Shown here piece after piece: positions 35,429-44,193 of a DNA stretch of 64,000 nucleotides. A program made the translations under genes and the position numbers. The DNA is taken from contig CACAAX010000004.1 of NCBI GenBank assembly GCA_902530595.1, forward strand, positions 1-64,000, given 5' to 3'. Each line of letters starts with the position of its first letter. Position 1 is the first letter of the stretch. Under the pieces are notes generated by a model, which saw only the letters and a list, made by a program, of their open reading frames with translations, made no database searches and was not told the DNA's origin. This DNA comes from an uncultured Alphaproteobacteria bacterium. GTDB lineage: Bacteria > Pseudomonadota > Alphaproteobacteria > Rhodobacterales > Rhodobacteraceae.

Positions 35429-36535
35429 TTAAAGAACTTCTACATCAAACCCAGTGACGTATTTTATATATTTGTCATCACCGATTTCTAGCCACTTCAT
35501 TCGCCTTTCAAGAACTTTTTTCCCATTCCTTTTTAGACCCAAAAGACCGAACGATAAATCACTTCCATAACGTCCATCAACAGTCACGAAAATATTGTCT
35601 TCAAAACATGCTATGCCTCTGCACCAATTCGGATATGTCCCATATTCAGTTTCTTCAAGCCTAATTACTTCAGCCACCATGTCGCGCGAAAATTCTTCTA
35701 TACCGTCAAAACCTTCTCTTACTTTAATCTTATTTTTTTCTGCCTCTGATGCGATTATTATTTTGCCGTCAATGGAGGTAAAATAATATTCGCCGTCATG
35801 CAAAACTCCATCATGCAGAAGAACAACAGTCTTATGGTTCATCGCTCGTATAAAGGCTTTTTTGGTTTTTAAATTTATAACTATAAAAGAATTGATATTT
35901 CTTGATGTGAGCCAAATTTCGTGATTAAATTTTTGCACAAAATTAAAATGCCAAATGCCAGTTGCACCTCTAAATTGCTTACTTAAAAAGCGCCAGTCAA
36001 TTTCTTCGTAACTTTTATCCTTGTAAACTTTTAAATCTCTTCCAACAGAAAAGTGATCTATAATTTCGCCATCGTGAGAGGAAATTAAAATTGTATCTTT
36101 ACCTGTCAAGACGGTAATTATGTGATTTGCATCCACCCAAATTCCATGCATATCATTCATCATATGATTAGTAATTATGCGGTTTAATGAATAGTCTTTC
36201 TTTTTTATTTCATAAATCGAATTCCAGCTACCTGCGTACAGGTATTCATTACAAGACTGTAGCCCTGTGAAACCAAACCTTGGGAGTTTATCAAAATTTT
36301 TTGCGTTTTTTAATGGCAAAGTACCAGAAACTTGAAAATCAATTTGATCAAAGTCTGAGACGTTTCTTGGAAAAGGGAAGCTGTAAATTTTATGGTTATC
36401 TTCACCAGAAATCCAAAGTGCTGGTAGAGCTTCTCTGTCTATCTTATGAGTATCATCATAAGCATGGACAAAACTCACCGCTAAGTTTTGGTTGAAATTC
36501 ACTTTTATTTCCCTTTGCAAATGGCTCTTGTTCAT
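35429..36535 (-). CDS. Propeller-like conserved protein, unknown function
   Basis: This is a 368-residue protein with no signal peptide or membrane helix. The sequence consists of repeated short beta-strand blocks with turn motifs (YLYAGSWNSIYEI, HIITVLTGKDTILIS, EIWLTSRNINSFIVI, NIFVTVDGRYGSDL), consistent with a five- to seven-bladed beta-propeller. Histidines recur at blade ends (MHGIWVDANH, GIWHFNF, LLHDGVLHDGEYYF), which may point to metal or ligand binding. I do not recognise a named family with confidence. It directly precedes the transferase gene on the same strand, separated by 14 bases, so a joint role in glycan synthesis is an inference. Confidence 0.55.
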   Translation of the reverse strand: MNKSHLQREIKVNFNQNLAVSFVHAYDDTHKIDREALPALWISGEDNHKIYSFPFPRNVSDFDQIDFQVSGTLPLKNAKNFDKLPRFGFTGLQSCNEYLYAGSWNSIYEIKKKDYSLNRIITNHMMNDMHGIWVDANHIITVLTGKDTILISSHDGEIIDHFSVGRDLKVYKDKSYEEIDWRFLSKQFRGATGIWHFNFVQKFNHEIWLTSRNINSFIVINLKTKKAFIRAMNHKTVVLLHDGVLHDGEYYFTSIDGKIIIASEAEKNKIKVREGFDGIEEFSRDMVAEVIRLEETEYGTYPNWCRGIACFEDNIFVTVDGRYGSDLSFGLLGLKRNGKKVLERRMKWLEIGDDKYIKYVTGFDVEVL

Positions 36536-37339
36536 GGCTAAGGAGCCGTAATAAGAGGTTTAATAAATGCAGACTTATTGATTGTGTCTCTTAGGTTATT
36601 TTTTTTTAATTGTCAATCGTTACTGAGTTCATAACCAAAACCTTATTCGCTGTGCTTTGACTTAAAAAGTCAGAATCTTACTATTGCATAAAGTGTATAA
36701 TAAGGTGACCCGATTTTCCATTTAATAGAGAATTCCTATGTCAACACTTTAAAGTTGTAGAATTTAATTGAAAGAGTAAACTAAATGCAAACAATCAAAG
36801 CTGAATTAAACCCCACTGAGAAAGCATAACGTTAAATTTTCAAAAGCTTCGTTATGAGAAAACTCTATTTTTCTGGCGGTCAAGCCTGCAAAAGTTTGAT
36901 GATTAAAAATCGCCCACAAAGTTGGCGTTAGTAGCACTCAGCACACACGTCTCCACGGAATAATATTGAATGAACAAACCGGGACGGATCAATGAGTCTA
37001 AGAGATAATGGGCCAGAGTTTATTGAAAGCCAGAGAATTATTTAAATGCTATCTAAGAAAGATGGCTGGCATGAAACTTAAACAAAAATTTAATTACATA
37101 CATTTCAGTACAAAAAAGAAGTTAAATAAAAGATCGTAAAATCAATGTAGAGTATCTAAGAAAGATTATAGAATAAATTAAGTTAAGTTTTTTGAGATTA
37201 ATTCTATTCTAGTTGTTATATTCATTTTAGTTTTACCGATTATATGTTGGGGAGGATTAATGTTATGTAATGTTCAGCAAACCAATATGGACTAATTTCT
37301 AACACCAACTTTTTTTATCTTTTATATTCTGCTTTTCTT
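36536..37339. other. Scarred intergenic region, left part
   Basis: About 800 bases lie between the propeller-like gene and the decayed cysNC copy. They carry no intact gene. The sequence is AT-rich and carries one recognisable transposase scrap (listed separately). No inverted terminal repeats or target duplications could be picked out by eye. Confidence 0.45.
36930..37070 (+). pseudogene. IS3-type transposase fragment
   Basis: One frame reads LRDNGPEFIESQRII before a stop, matching the second aspartate block of IS3-family DDE transposases (SDNGPEFI). Flanking frames are closed by stops and nothing else of the insertion sequence is readable. It marks past transposition in the zone between the polysaccharide-type gene pair and cysDNC. 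Short motif evidence only. Confidence 0.45.
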
Positions 37340-37850
37340 TTTCAATAAAGGTCACAAAACTCATCCACCCGGTGGATACATTCTACTCAGTCAGTGTCAG
37401 TAAAGCTTAGGCCTTTACAGTCCCTGTTGGATTTTGTCACCATAATGAATTTAAGTCTACTTGCCTCAGGGTGCAGGTTCGTCTCCAGAGCGTTCGTAAG
37501 GGAGGATTTTCCAAGTCCAGATAAACCTGTAATCCAGTTCACTTAGCCTTTTAAGCATTGGGTCGTTCCCAGTCATTACAGTCGATGCTTTGCGTCTCCC
37601 GATGCATGTTTCGGTTTGGAAAAGGTGTCTTGAGTTCCGCCAGCGCAGCATCGACACGTTGTTAAACTTATCCACCAGAATGAGACCACTCATGGTGCAA
37701 TCATCGTTGTAAGGGATATACTCAATCTAATTGCTCCGGATCAGATTAGTAACAGCAATCTCGTTTAGTGTAGCTGTTAGCATGAATTTTGCGTCTGAGA
37801 CTTCAATTTTGAATTGTATTTTAGAATATTGCATTAAAATATATACATAC
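37340..37850 (-). pseudogene. cysNC: Decayed cysNC (C-terminal CysN and APS kinase remains)
   Basis: Reading the minus strand and allowing frameshifts gives, in the right order, pieces of the third CysN domain and of APS kinase. These are TATLNEIAVTNLIRSN, a stop, then IEYIPYNDDCTMSGLILVDK (compare [15 protein letters not shown] in the intact copy), HRETQSID, and WITGLSGLGKSSLTNALE with the Walker A loop. They end with FTDTD-x-VECIHRVDE (compare [15 protein letters not shown]). There are at least two stops and several frame changes. It points away from the intact cysDNC operon that begins about 165 bases further on. This is a dead homologue, probably the earlier resident copy or one left by a recombination event. 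Confidence 0.82.
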
Positions 37851-38014
37851 GCCGGATAATCTGTGCACTTTTAAAAGGATGAAAGAACCCTTTGGGGAGA
37901 GCGCCACCCATTTATTATGCAATTAATCAATATCTTGAATTTTTTGTCGTAATATGTAATTGTACAAATAGATTACGCTTTATGCATGTAGATTTACATT
38001 TTTAGAATACTCAT

Positions 38015-39523
38015 ATGAGAAAAAATGAAAATAGAGACATACTTTTTAAGTTTCTTAATTCAAATCACTATCCTGATGTTTTAACAATTCGGGTTATCGC
38101 AGAAACCCTAAATAGAAAGTATGATTCGGCCACTATAAAGGTCGCTGAACGAGAAATTAACAAAAGCCCAATAAAGTTCGTGCCACTGAACAGTTCCTGC
38201 CTCATCGATGAACATGACAGACCAGCAAAGAGTTTGGTTCTCAAACAACTGTTGAGTTCAGCACGCAGAAGGCGAAAGCTTGTCTTGTTTGCTCAGATTT
38301 TTTCATTAGACAAAGAAGTCCATATTTTGGCATTTAACGATGCTCGCGGAGGCCGTCGATGGGTGCGACTCGATCCAAGCAGTGACCGTGTAGATGGGCT
38401 TCAGGCAGCATTTGAAAAACTCTGTGAATTTGAAAAAAAAGATATCGTGATAATTCCCTCAGGAGCTGTAGTCGAGCCATTGCGGCAACTCGTTAAAAAA
38501 CACCGAAGCCAATGTGTGGCAAGGCTCTCTGTCGGATCGATCACAATATCGCTCGAGATTTATTCACACGGACAGGGCGATATTTTGCAAGTTTTTAGAT
38601 CCGATAAAATCCTGGGCAAAAGGAATAGCGTTACTCACCTTGACAGACTTGAAGCGGAGGCAATGCACATTTTTCGTGAGGTGATGGCGGATGCAGATAA
38701 TCCCGTTATGTTGTATTCTATAGGAAAGGACTCGTCCGTTCTGTTGCACCTAGCTCGAAAAGCCTTTTATCCAAGCACTCCGCCATTTCCGTTGCTTCAC
38801 GTTGATACGCAATGGAAGTTCCAAGCGATGTATGACTTCCGCGACCACATTGCCCGAGTGTCCGGTATGGATCTCCTTGTACATATCAACCCCGAGGGAG
38901 CTGCAAAAAACATCAACCCGTTCGATCATGGATCATCAATTCATACGGACATTATGAAAACAGTATCACTTAAGCAGGCTCTTGATCACCACAAGTTTGA
39001 TGTGGCATTTGGTGGTGCACGGCGAGATGAAGAGAGGAGTCGCGCAAAAGAACGTATATTTTCCTTTCGGACAGCGACCCATGAATGGGACCCTAAAAAT
39101 CAGCGCCCAGAATTGTGGAACCTCTATAACGGAAAAAAGAATGTAGATGAGACTATTCGGGTCTTCCCAATTTCCAATTGGACCGAACTCGATATCTGGC
39201 AATATATCTATCGAGAAAAAATCCCGATTGTACCCTTGTATTTTGCAGCCGAGCGCCCGGTCATCGAACGCGGTGGTATGCTTATTATGATAGATGATGA
39301 CCGTATTCCTATCCATCCTAGTGAAAAGATCCATCTTAAAAAGATACGTTTTCGGACGCTTGGTTGCTACCCTCTAACTGGTGCTATTTTATCCGAAGCT
39401 GATGACTTGGGAAGTATTATACTTGAGCTTTTAAGTGCTCGAACGAGTGAGCGCCAAGGCCGTACAATCGATGCCGACGAAAGCGCGTCTATGGAGAAGA
39501 AAAAGAAAGAAGGGTATTTTTAA
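38015..39523 (+). CDS. cysD: Sulfate adenylyltransferase subunit 2 with ~200-residue N-terminal extension
   Basis: Residues ~208-502 are a normal Cys[15 protein letters not shown], the PP-loop [44 protein letters not shown] and the closing [15 protein letters not shown]. With CysN it makes adenylyl sulfate from ATP and sulfate. The first ~207 residues precede the usual CysD start. They are in frame with no start codon near the CysD boundary (the codon there is GTT), so the fusion is real in this sequence. The extension has a possible winged-helix start ([15 protein letters not shown]) and a beta-rich part ([19 protein letters not shown]); I do not recognise it. It is coupled to cysNC by a one-base overlap. 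Base composition is visibly richer in G+C than the flanks, suggesting acquisition. Confidence 0.9.
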   Translation: MRKNENRDILFKFLNSNHYPDVLTIRVIAETLNRKYDSATIKVAEREINKSPIKFVPLNSSCLIDEHDRPAKSLVLKQLLSSARRRRKLVLFAQIFSLDKEVHILAFNDARGGRRWVRLDPSSDRVDGLQAAFEKLCEFEKKDIVIIPSGAVVEPLRQLVKKHRSQCVARLSVGSITISLEIYSHGQGDILQVFRSDKILGKRNSVTHLDRLEAEAMHIFREVMADADNPVMLYSIGKDSSVLLHLARKAFYPSTPPFPLLHVDTQWKFQAMYDFRDHIARVSGMDLLVHINPEGAAKNINPFDHGSSIHTDIMKTVSLKQALDHHKFDVAFGGARRDEERSRAKERIFSFRTATHEWDPKNQRPELWNLYNGKKNVDETIRVFPISNWTELDIWQYIYREKIPIVPLYFAAERPVIERGGMLIMIDDDRIPIHPSEKIHLKKIRFRTLGCYPLTGAILSEADDLGSIILELLSARTSERQGRTIDADESASMEKKKKEGYF

Positions 39524-41406
39524 TGACTTTTCAATCAACGGCCATTGAGCGGGTTCATCAATATCTTGAAAAACAGGCCCACCTGGATACGCTCAGGTTT
39601 ATTACCTGTGGCAGTGTCGATGACGGCAAAAGTACACTGCTAGGTAGGATGCTGTTTGAGGCACAGACGATTTTTGAGGATCAGGTCGACTCTCTCCAGA
39701 AGGACTCCAAGAAAATGGGGACCCAGGGTGGCGATATTGATTTTGCGCTCTTGGTCGATGGACTCACCTCCGAGCGTGAACAAGGCATCACCATTGATGT
39801 AGCATACCGCTTTTTTGCAACTGACCGTAGAAAGTTCATCGTAGCCGACACACCAGGCCATGAACAATATACACGAAATATGGTGACTGGGGCATCTACC
39901 GCTGATGTTGCGGTAATCCTTATCGATGCACGGCAAGGTGTGCTTCCACAGACACGGCGGCATTCTATGATCTGCTCAGCCCTAGGGATCAATAAAGTTG
40001 TTGTTGCAATTAATAAAATGGATTTGGTCACCTACGCAAGTGATGTGTTTGACCGCATCCTTTCCGACTACATGAACTTTGCTAATCAATTAGAGTTTTC
40101 AGAAGTCACGGCGATTCCGATGTCTGCACTGCGGGGAGATAACATCATCGAGCACTCTAATGCAATGCAATGGTATCAAGGCCCAACTCTGCTTGGTTTT
40201 TTAGAGACCGTTGACACGCGCGCATCAAGGATCAACCACCCACTTCGCTATCCAGTTCAATGGGTTAATCGCCCTAACCTCGACTTCCGTGGTTTTTCAG
40301 GTACTGTTGAAGCCGGTACAGCCACAGTAGGGCAGGCCATCCGTGTGCTGCCCTCTGGCGTAAACGCAACTATCAGTGATATCCTGTTATTTGAAGATCA
40401 TCTGCATTCGGCTGAGTCTGGCCAAGCGGTGACACTGACGCTGGATCAAGAGATTGATGTCTCACGCGGTGATGTGATCGTGGCGGCGGATGCACCCTGC
40501 GAGGTATCTGATCAGTTTCAAGTTAAGCTCGTATGGATGGATCAAGAGCCCGGTTACCTTGGCCGTAGCGTTTGGCTAAAACTGGGAACTACTCAAGTCA
40601 ACGCGCGCATTACGGCCATTAAGCACAAAATCAATATCAATACCTTGGAGCATCTATCTGCGACTGAAATTCAAATGAACGATTTAGCCGTTGTCACTAT
40701 AAAAACTGATCGACCTATTGCTTTTGATCCTTACAAGGATTGTGTACCAATGGGTGCTCTTATTTTTATTAACCGAATGACTAATCGAACAGAAGCCGCA
40801 GGCATGATCAATTTTGCTCTGCGTCGCGCGAGTAACGTGCATAGGCAACAATTGGATATCGATAAAGCAGCTCGTCGTCAGCTCAATGGGCATACTAGTC
40901 GTGTGCTCTGGTTCACGGGACTTTCAGGATCTGGAAAATCCACCATCGCCAATGCACTTGAAAAAGCATTGCACGAGCGCGGTATCCGGACATACATCTT
41001 GGATGGTGATAATGTGCGGCATGGTTTAAATAGTGACCTTGGGTTTACCGATGCGGATCGAGTTGAAAATATCCGGCGTATTGGTGAGGTGGCCAAGCTC
41101 TTGGTTGATGCAGGCATCGTTGTATTGACTGCGTTTATTTCACCATTTAGAAGCGAGCGCGCAGTGGTTCGGGAACTGTTTGACGATGGAGAATTTACTG
41201 AGATTTTTGTTGACACACCACTTGAGGTAGCTGAATTTCGTGACCCAAAAGGGCTGTATCAAAAAGCAAGACGCGGTGAGATTCCAAACTTTACCGGTAT
41301 CGACAGTCCTTATGAGGCACCGCTAAAACCTGAATTACGTTTGGAAACATCACAAAAATCCGTTCGGCATGCGGTTGATGAAATTTTGAAATTATTGAAG
41401 GTTTAA
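39523..41406 (+). CDS. cysNC: Sulfate adenylyltransferase subunit 1 / adenylylsulfate kinase fusion
   Basis: This is a 627-residue bifunctional enzyme. The CysN GTPase part has G1 [15 protein letters not shown], the G2/switch segment [16 protein letters not shown]3 [12 protein letters not shown] and G4 NKMD, then two beta-barrel domains to about residue 430. The CysC part begins near residue 445 and shows [44 protein letters not shown] and IDSPYEAP. Together with CysD it converts sulfate to PAPS for assimilation or for sulfotransferases. It overlaps cysD by one base. A dead second copy lies just upstream at 37.3-37.85 kb. Confidence 0.96.
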   Translation: MTFQSTAIERVHQYLEKQAHLDTLRFITCGSVDDGKSTLLGRMLFEAQTIFEDQVDSLQKDSKKMGTQGGDIDFALLVDGLTSEREQGITIDVAYRFFATDRRKFIVADTPGHEQYTRNMVTGASTADVAVILIDARQGVLPQTRRHSMICSALGINKVVVAINKMDLVTYASDVFDRILSDYMNFANQLEFSEVTAIPMSALRGDNIIEHSNAMQWYQGPTLLGFLETVDTRASRINHPLRYPVQWVNRPNLDFRGFSGTVEAGTATVGQAIRVLPSGVNATISDILLFEDHLHSAESGQAVTLTLDQEIDVSRGDVIVAADAPCEVSDQFQVKLVWMDQEPGYLGRSVWLKLGTTQVNARITAIKHKININTLEHLSATEIQMNDLAVVTIKTDRPIAFDPYKDCVPMGALIFINRMTNRTEAAGMINFALRRASNVHRQQLDIDKAARRQLNGHTSRVLWFTGLSGSGKSTIANALEKALHERGIRTYILDGDNVRHGLNSDLGFTDADRVENIRRIGEVAKLLVDAGIVVLTAFISPFRSERAVVRELFDDGEFTEIFVDTPLEVAEFRDPKGLYQKARRGEIPNFTGIDSPYEAPLKPELRLETSQKSVRHAVDEILKLLKV

Positions 41407-41894
41407 TGAAACAGGCGATACAATTACTAAATGCCCATGCAACAAATTTCTATTACAAACCTTTTAAAATACTTAATTTTCGTGGTTATAAGCTACTGGT
41501 ATAAAAATGGATAAATGTTAACCAGTTTTATTGCTAATCCATGCGTCGGGGTTCGATTTCCACTTCCTCTAACACTAAATTCAAGACGTAAGTTTTGTCG
41601 TTCTTATACGATATTTCAACGGGCTCTCAGAGGTTTTCAGGTTGTAAGTTTCTAACACAAAAAACATATTCACTGGTCACAAAGCTGTAAAAACTATATG
41701 GCAAGAAAAAAATAGCACTTACATCGAATAATTCTAAAATAAGGAAAATATGCTAACAACGACGCAAGTCTAAACAATCAAAACAAAGATCAACAGAAAG
41801 TCCGTTTACTAATTACCACTTCTTTCAAAGGATTTCCATGAACACATAAAATGTACTGCTTATCATCCTTTAAAGATTTAGTGAACAATTGCCA
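41407..41894. other. 490-base gene-free stretch with a tRNA-like scrap
   Basis: No reading frame of interest is present. Around 41530-41575 the sequence TTGCTAATCC followed by GTCGGGGTTCGATTTCC and CTTCCTCTA looks like the anticodon and T-arm parts of a tRNA-Ser(GCT) with pairing lost, possibly an attachment-site relic. The rest is AT-rich and I see nothing else in it. The RfaH-like gene ends convergently at 41895. Confidence 0.35.
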
Positions 41895-42392
41895 TTAATT
41901 TAAAAGCTTTATTCGTTTTGATGACACCTGTACTCTTGTAACCTGGCCCATTATGTCCATTAACATCCAAATTCTCCGATTGCTGTCGATAGACTCTACT
42001 GTAGCAATAAAATTTGCAAAAGCTCCAGAGTGAATCTCAACTGAGTCCCCTTGTTGAAGTACTTCTGGGGGAAGTAGCTTCCCAAAACTATCACAACGAG
42101 ATATCAGACCAGACACCACCTCAGTGGGCACCTTTTTTGGTTTGCCGTCTTGACATATTAAACGTGCTACGCCTAAAGTGCTATTTATCATGTGCCATGG
42201 TGCTCGATCTACTCTAATACTTACGAACATATATCCAGGAAAGAGTGGTTTGATACTTGTTGAAAACTTGGATCCGTTCTTGCCAGTAAAATCTTGCAAT
42301 GGCAAAAAGGTTTTAAATCCTTGTTGATTTAAATTGCGTACGGCAATACGGTGAGAGTTTCTCTTCAATTGAATGAGATACCAATTACTCAT
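41895..42392 (-). CDS. NusG-paralogue transcription antiterminator (RfaH/UpxY type)
   Basis: This is a 165-residue specialised NusG paralogue. The NGN domain shows WYLIQLKRNSHRIAVRNL and the family block KPLFPGYMFVSI, followed by the STLGVARLI strand. The KOW-containing C-terminal domain covers about residues 108-163 (LQQGDSVEIHSGAFANFIATVE). Such proteins bind paused RNA polymerase and let it read through long glycan operons. Housekeeping NusG is longer at the N-terminus and is encoded with secE and rpl genes, which are absent here. The gene is divergent from the polysaccharide locus, and an ops-like motif lies in that locus's leader, so it is the likely locus-specific antiterminator. Confidence 0.85.
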   Translation of the reverse strand: MSNWYLIQLKRNSHRIAVRNLNQQGFKTFLPLQDFTGKNGSKFSTSIKPLFPGYMFVSIRVDRAPWHMINSTLGVARLICQDGKPKKVPTEVVSGLISRCDSFGKLLPPEVLQQGDSVEIHSGAFANFIATVESIDSNRRIWMLMDIMGQVTRVQVSSKRIKLLN

Positions 42393-42690
42393 TATTCTAT
42401 CAAGTGAAAATCTTCACGCTCATAATTGAACTTGTTACTAGAAATTAACACTGGTGTAAAGCAAAAACCCTTAGGGATCGTGATAAAACGACTTTTTATC
42501 TAAATCAAAGTTATTCAAATAAAACACAAATTTAAGCTCATTTAATTAATTATATCGACCAGAAACTAATGCATTAAAGTTTTTTTTTGCATTGCAAATA
42601 ATATTTTATGTGGTACCACTCAAAATTGAACAGCTATGTTTCGAATTGAAATTATTATTGTTTATTTTTTACCAGAGCATAACACTAAGT
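42393..42690. other. Divergent promoter region between antiterminator and EPS regulator
   Basis: About 300 AT-rich bases must hold the promoters for the RfaH-like gene (leftward) and for the polysaccharide operon (rightward). There are several A/T runs, but I cannot assign a good -35/-10 pair by eye. No ORF or RNA gene is seen. Confidence 0.4.
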
Positions 42691-42712
42691 TGAAGCCCTG
42701 TGCGGTAGCTTT
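42691..42712 (+). promoter_or_regulatory. ops/JUMPstart-like element
   Basis: The stretch GAAGCCCTGTGCGGTAGCTT resembles the end of the enterobacterial JUMPstart sequence, whose ops core is GGCGGTAGCGT; eight core bases (GCGGTAGC) are identical. It lies about 15 bases before the first gene of the polysaccharide operon, next to a divergent RfaH-like gene. An 8-base match can arise by chance (one occurs inside the ABC exporter gene near 25.57 kb), so position carries the argument. Confidence 0.5.
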
Positions 42713-42726
42713 GGTTGGATGTTAGT

Positions 42727-43101
42727 ATGGCTAGTCGTCGATCAGAGCAACAGTCCGAAATTAAATTAAAGGTCATGCGCCTTATTTCAGAGATACCCGA
42801 AATGTCTTCCCGGCAAGTCGCTGATGCTGTCGGCATATCTAATGGTTCTGCTTATTATGTTTTAACCGCGCTTGTTGAGAAAGGTCTTGTAAAACTTGAA
42901 AACTTTAAAAAGAACCCAAAAAAGGGTCGTTACGCATATCTTTTAACCCCAAAAGGTATTCGCGAAAAATCGATTTTAACCCATAATTTTATAGAGCGAA
43001 AACGGGAAGAGTATGAGAATTTAAAAAAAGAGATTGAAGCTCTAGAAGAAGAGGCTGGACTTGATAGAAAATATAGCCTAAAAACTGGTAAGGAGAGATA
43101 A
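42727..43101 (+). CDS. EPS-associated MarR-family transcriptional regulator
   Basis: This is a 124-residue winged-helix protein. The core reads VMRLISEIPEMSSRQVADAVGISNGSAYYVLTALVEKGLVK, with the recognition helix in the middle, and the wing holds NPKKGRYAYLLTPKGI. A C-terminal coiled coil (REEYENLKKEIEALEEE) would mediate dimerisation. This is the architecture of the short MarR-type regulators encoded at the head of exopolysaccharide loci. I start at ATG 42727; the tracked TTG at 42715 sits inside the ops-like motif region. It is the first gene of the locus and probably regulates it. The ligand is unknown. Confidence 0.82.
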   Translation: MASRRSEQQSEIKLKVMRLISEIPEMSSRQVADAVGISNGSAYYVLTALVEKGLVKLENFKKNPKKGRYAYLLTPKGIREKSILTHNFIERKREEYENLKKEIEALEEEAGLDRKYSLKTGKER

Positions 43102-43371
43102 CAAGCAGTCTAAAGAAATTAAACCTTATAAAAACAGTAAGATGATTGGCAGTTAAAGATTAATCGACTACATGTTATTATAAGTGAAAGCTCTTGACTA
43201 TCAGGCTAAAAAATCTTCAAACACATAAGCTGTGGCCTTCAAAAGCATCCGACGATGTATTGTTTCACGCAAGTTAAAAAGTATTAGCCAAATATAAAAA
43301 TTAAGCAATGATCTTTGAATGTCGACTAATAATTCAACAAATAAAACCGTCCTAGTAATTTTTTCGTCAAT

Positions 43372-44193
43372 ATGAAAATAAAGAAAGCAGTATTCCCTGT
43401 AGCCGGGTTTGGGACAAGATTTTTACCAGCTACTAAAGCTATGCCCAAAGAGTTATTACCTATAGTTGACAAACCTTTAATCCAATATGCTGCTGAAGAG
43501 GCTATTAAAGCTGGAATTGATACTTTAATATTTGTTACCGGACGCAATAAGCGTGCTATTGAAGATCATTTTGACTCAAATAACGAACTAGAGGCGGCAC
43601 TCCGAACAGCTGGAAAAAATGACAAAGCAGATATGGTACGCAATATAATACCAGCAGGCATTCAATGTATTTTTGTACGCCAATCTGAACAATTGGGGTT
43701 AGGTCATGCCGTTTTGTGTGCGGAACGCGCAGTCGGCAATGAACCATTTGCAGTTTTATTAGCAGATGATTTCATAACAGATTGTAAAAAAAGTGTAACC
43801 TCTTCTCTCGTAGATGCATTTTGCAAATCTGGTAAATCGCAACTTTCAATCATGAAAGTAGATGGTCCGGAAATTTCGAAATATGGAGTAGTTGTTCAAT
43901 CTAAACCTGGGGGAAATATTTCCGGCTTAGTGGAGAAACCGAGGTACAGAGATGCTCCATCAAATCTTGCCTCAATTGGTCGTTACGTGTTAACACCAGA
44001 CATTTTTGATATACTAAGAAAAATACCCAAAGGTTCAGAAAATGAGATCCAATTGGTAGACGCGATTAACTTTCAGGCGCAAAAGGAAGCAGTAGATACC
44101 GTTATTCTTGAAGGAACTCGGTTTGATTGTGGCTCAATTCACGGCTTTGTTTCTGCGATTGCTCATGAATACAAAAAGATAGTTGATAAATAA
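43372..44193 (+). CDS. galU: UTP-glucose-1-phosphate uridylyltransferase
   Basis: This 273-residue cytoplasmic enzyme makes UDP-glucose from UTP and glucose-1-phosphate. It has the nucleotidyltransferase signature FPVAGFGTRFLPATKAMPKE, then PLIQYAAEEAIKAGID. The metal-binding LLADDF strand and the sugar-binding VEKPRYRDAPSNLASIGRYV segment are also visible. Length is typical of proteobacterial GalU. UDP-glucose feeds the UDP-glucose dehydrogenase and epimerases encoded downstream. The phosphohexomutase gene overlaps its end, so the supply of glucose-1-phosphate is coupled. A 270-base gap with no recognisable gene separates it from the MarR-type regulator. Confidence 0.95.
   Translation: MKIKKAVFPVAGFGTRFLPATKAMPKELLPIVDKPLIQYAAEEAIKAGIDTLIFVTGRNKRAIEDHFDSNNELEAALRTAGKNDKADMVRNIIPAGIQCIFVRQSEQLGLGHAVLCAERAVGNEPFAVLLADDFITDCKKSVTSSLVDAFCKSGKSQLSIMKVDGPEISKYGVVVQSKPGGNISGLVEKPRYRDAPSNLASIGRYVLTPDIFDILRKIPKGSENEIQLVDAINFQAQKEAVDTVILEGTRFDCGSIHGFVSAIAHEYKKIVDK

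Noticed and set aside
37466-37693. Tracked minus-strand 75-residue ORF as a gene
   Set aside because: Its sequence is partly the shifted frame of the cysNC remnant (its MSGLILVDKFNN is CysN-like), so it is a piece of a pseudogene.
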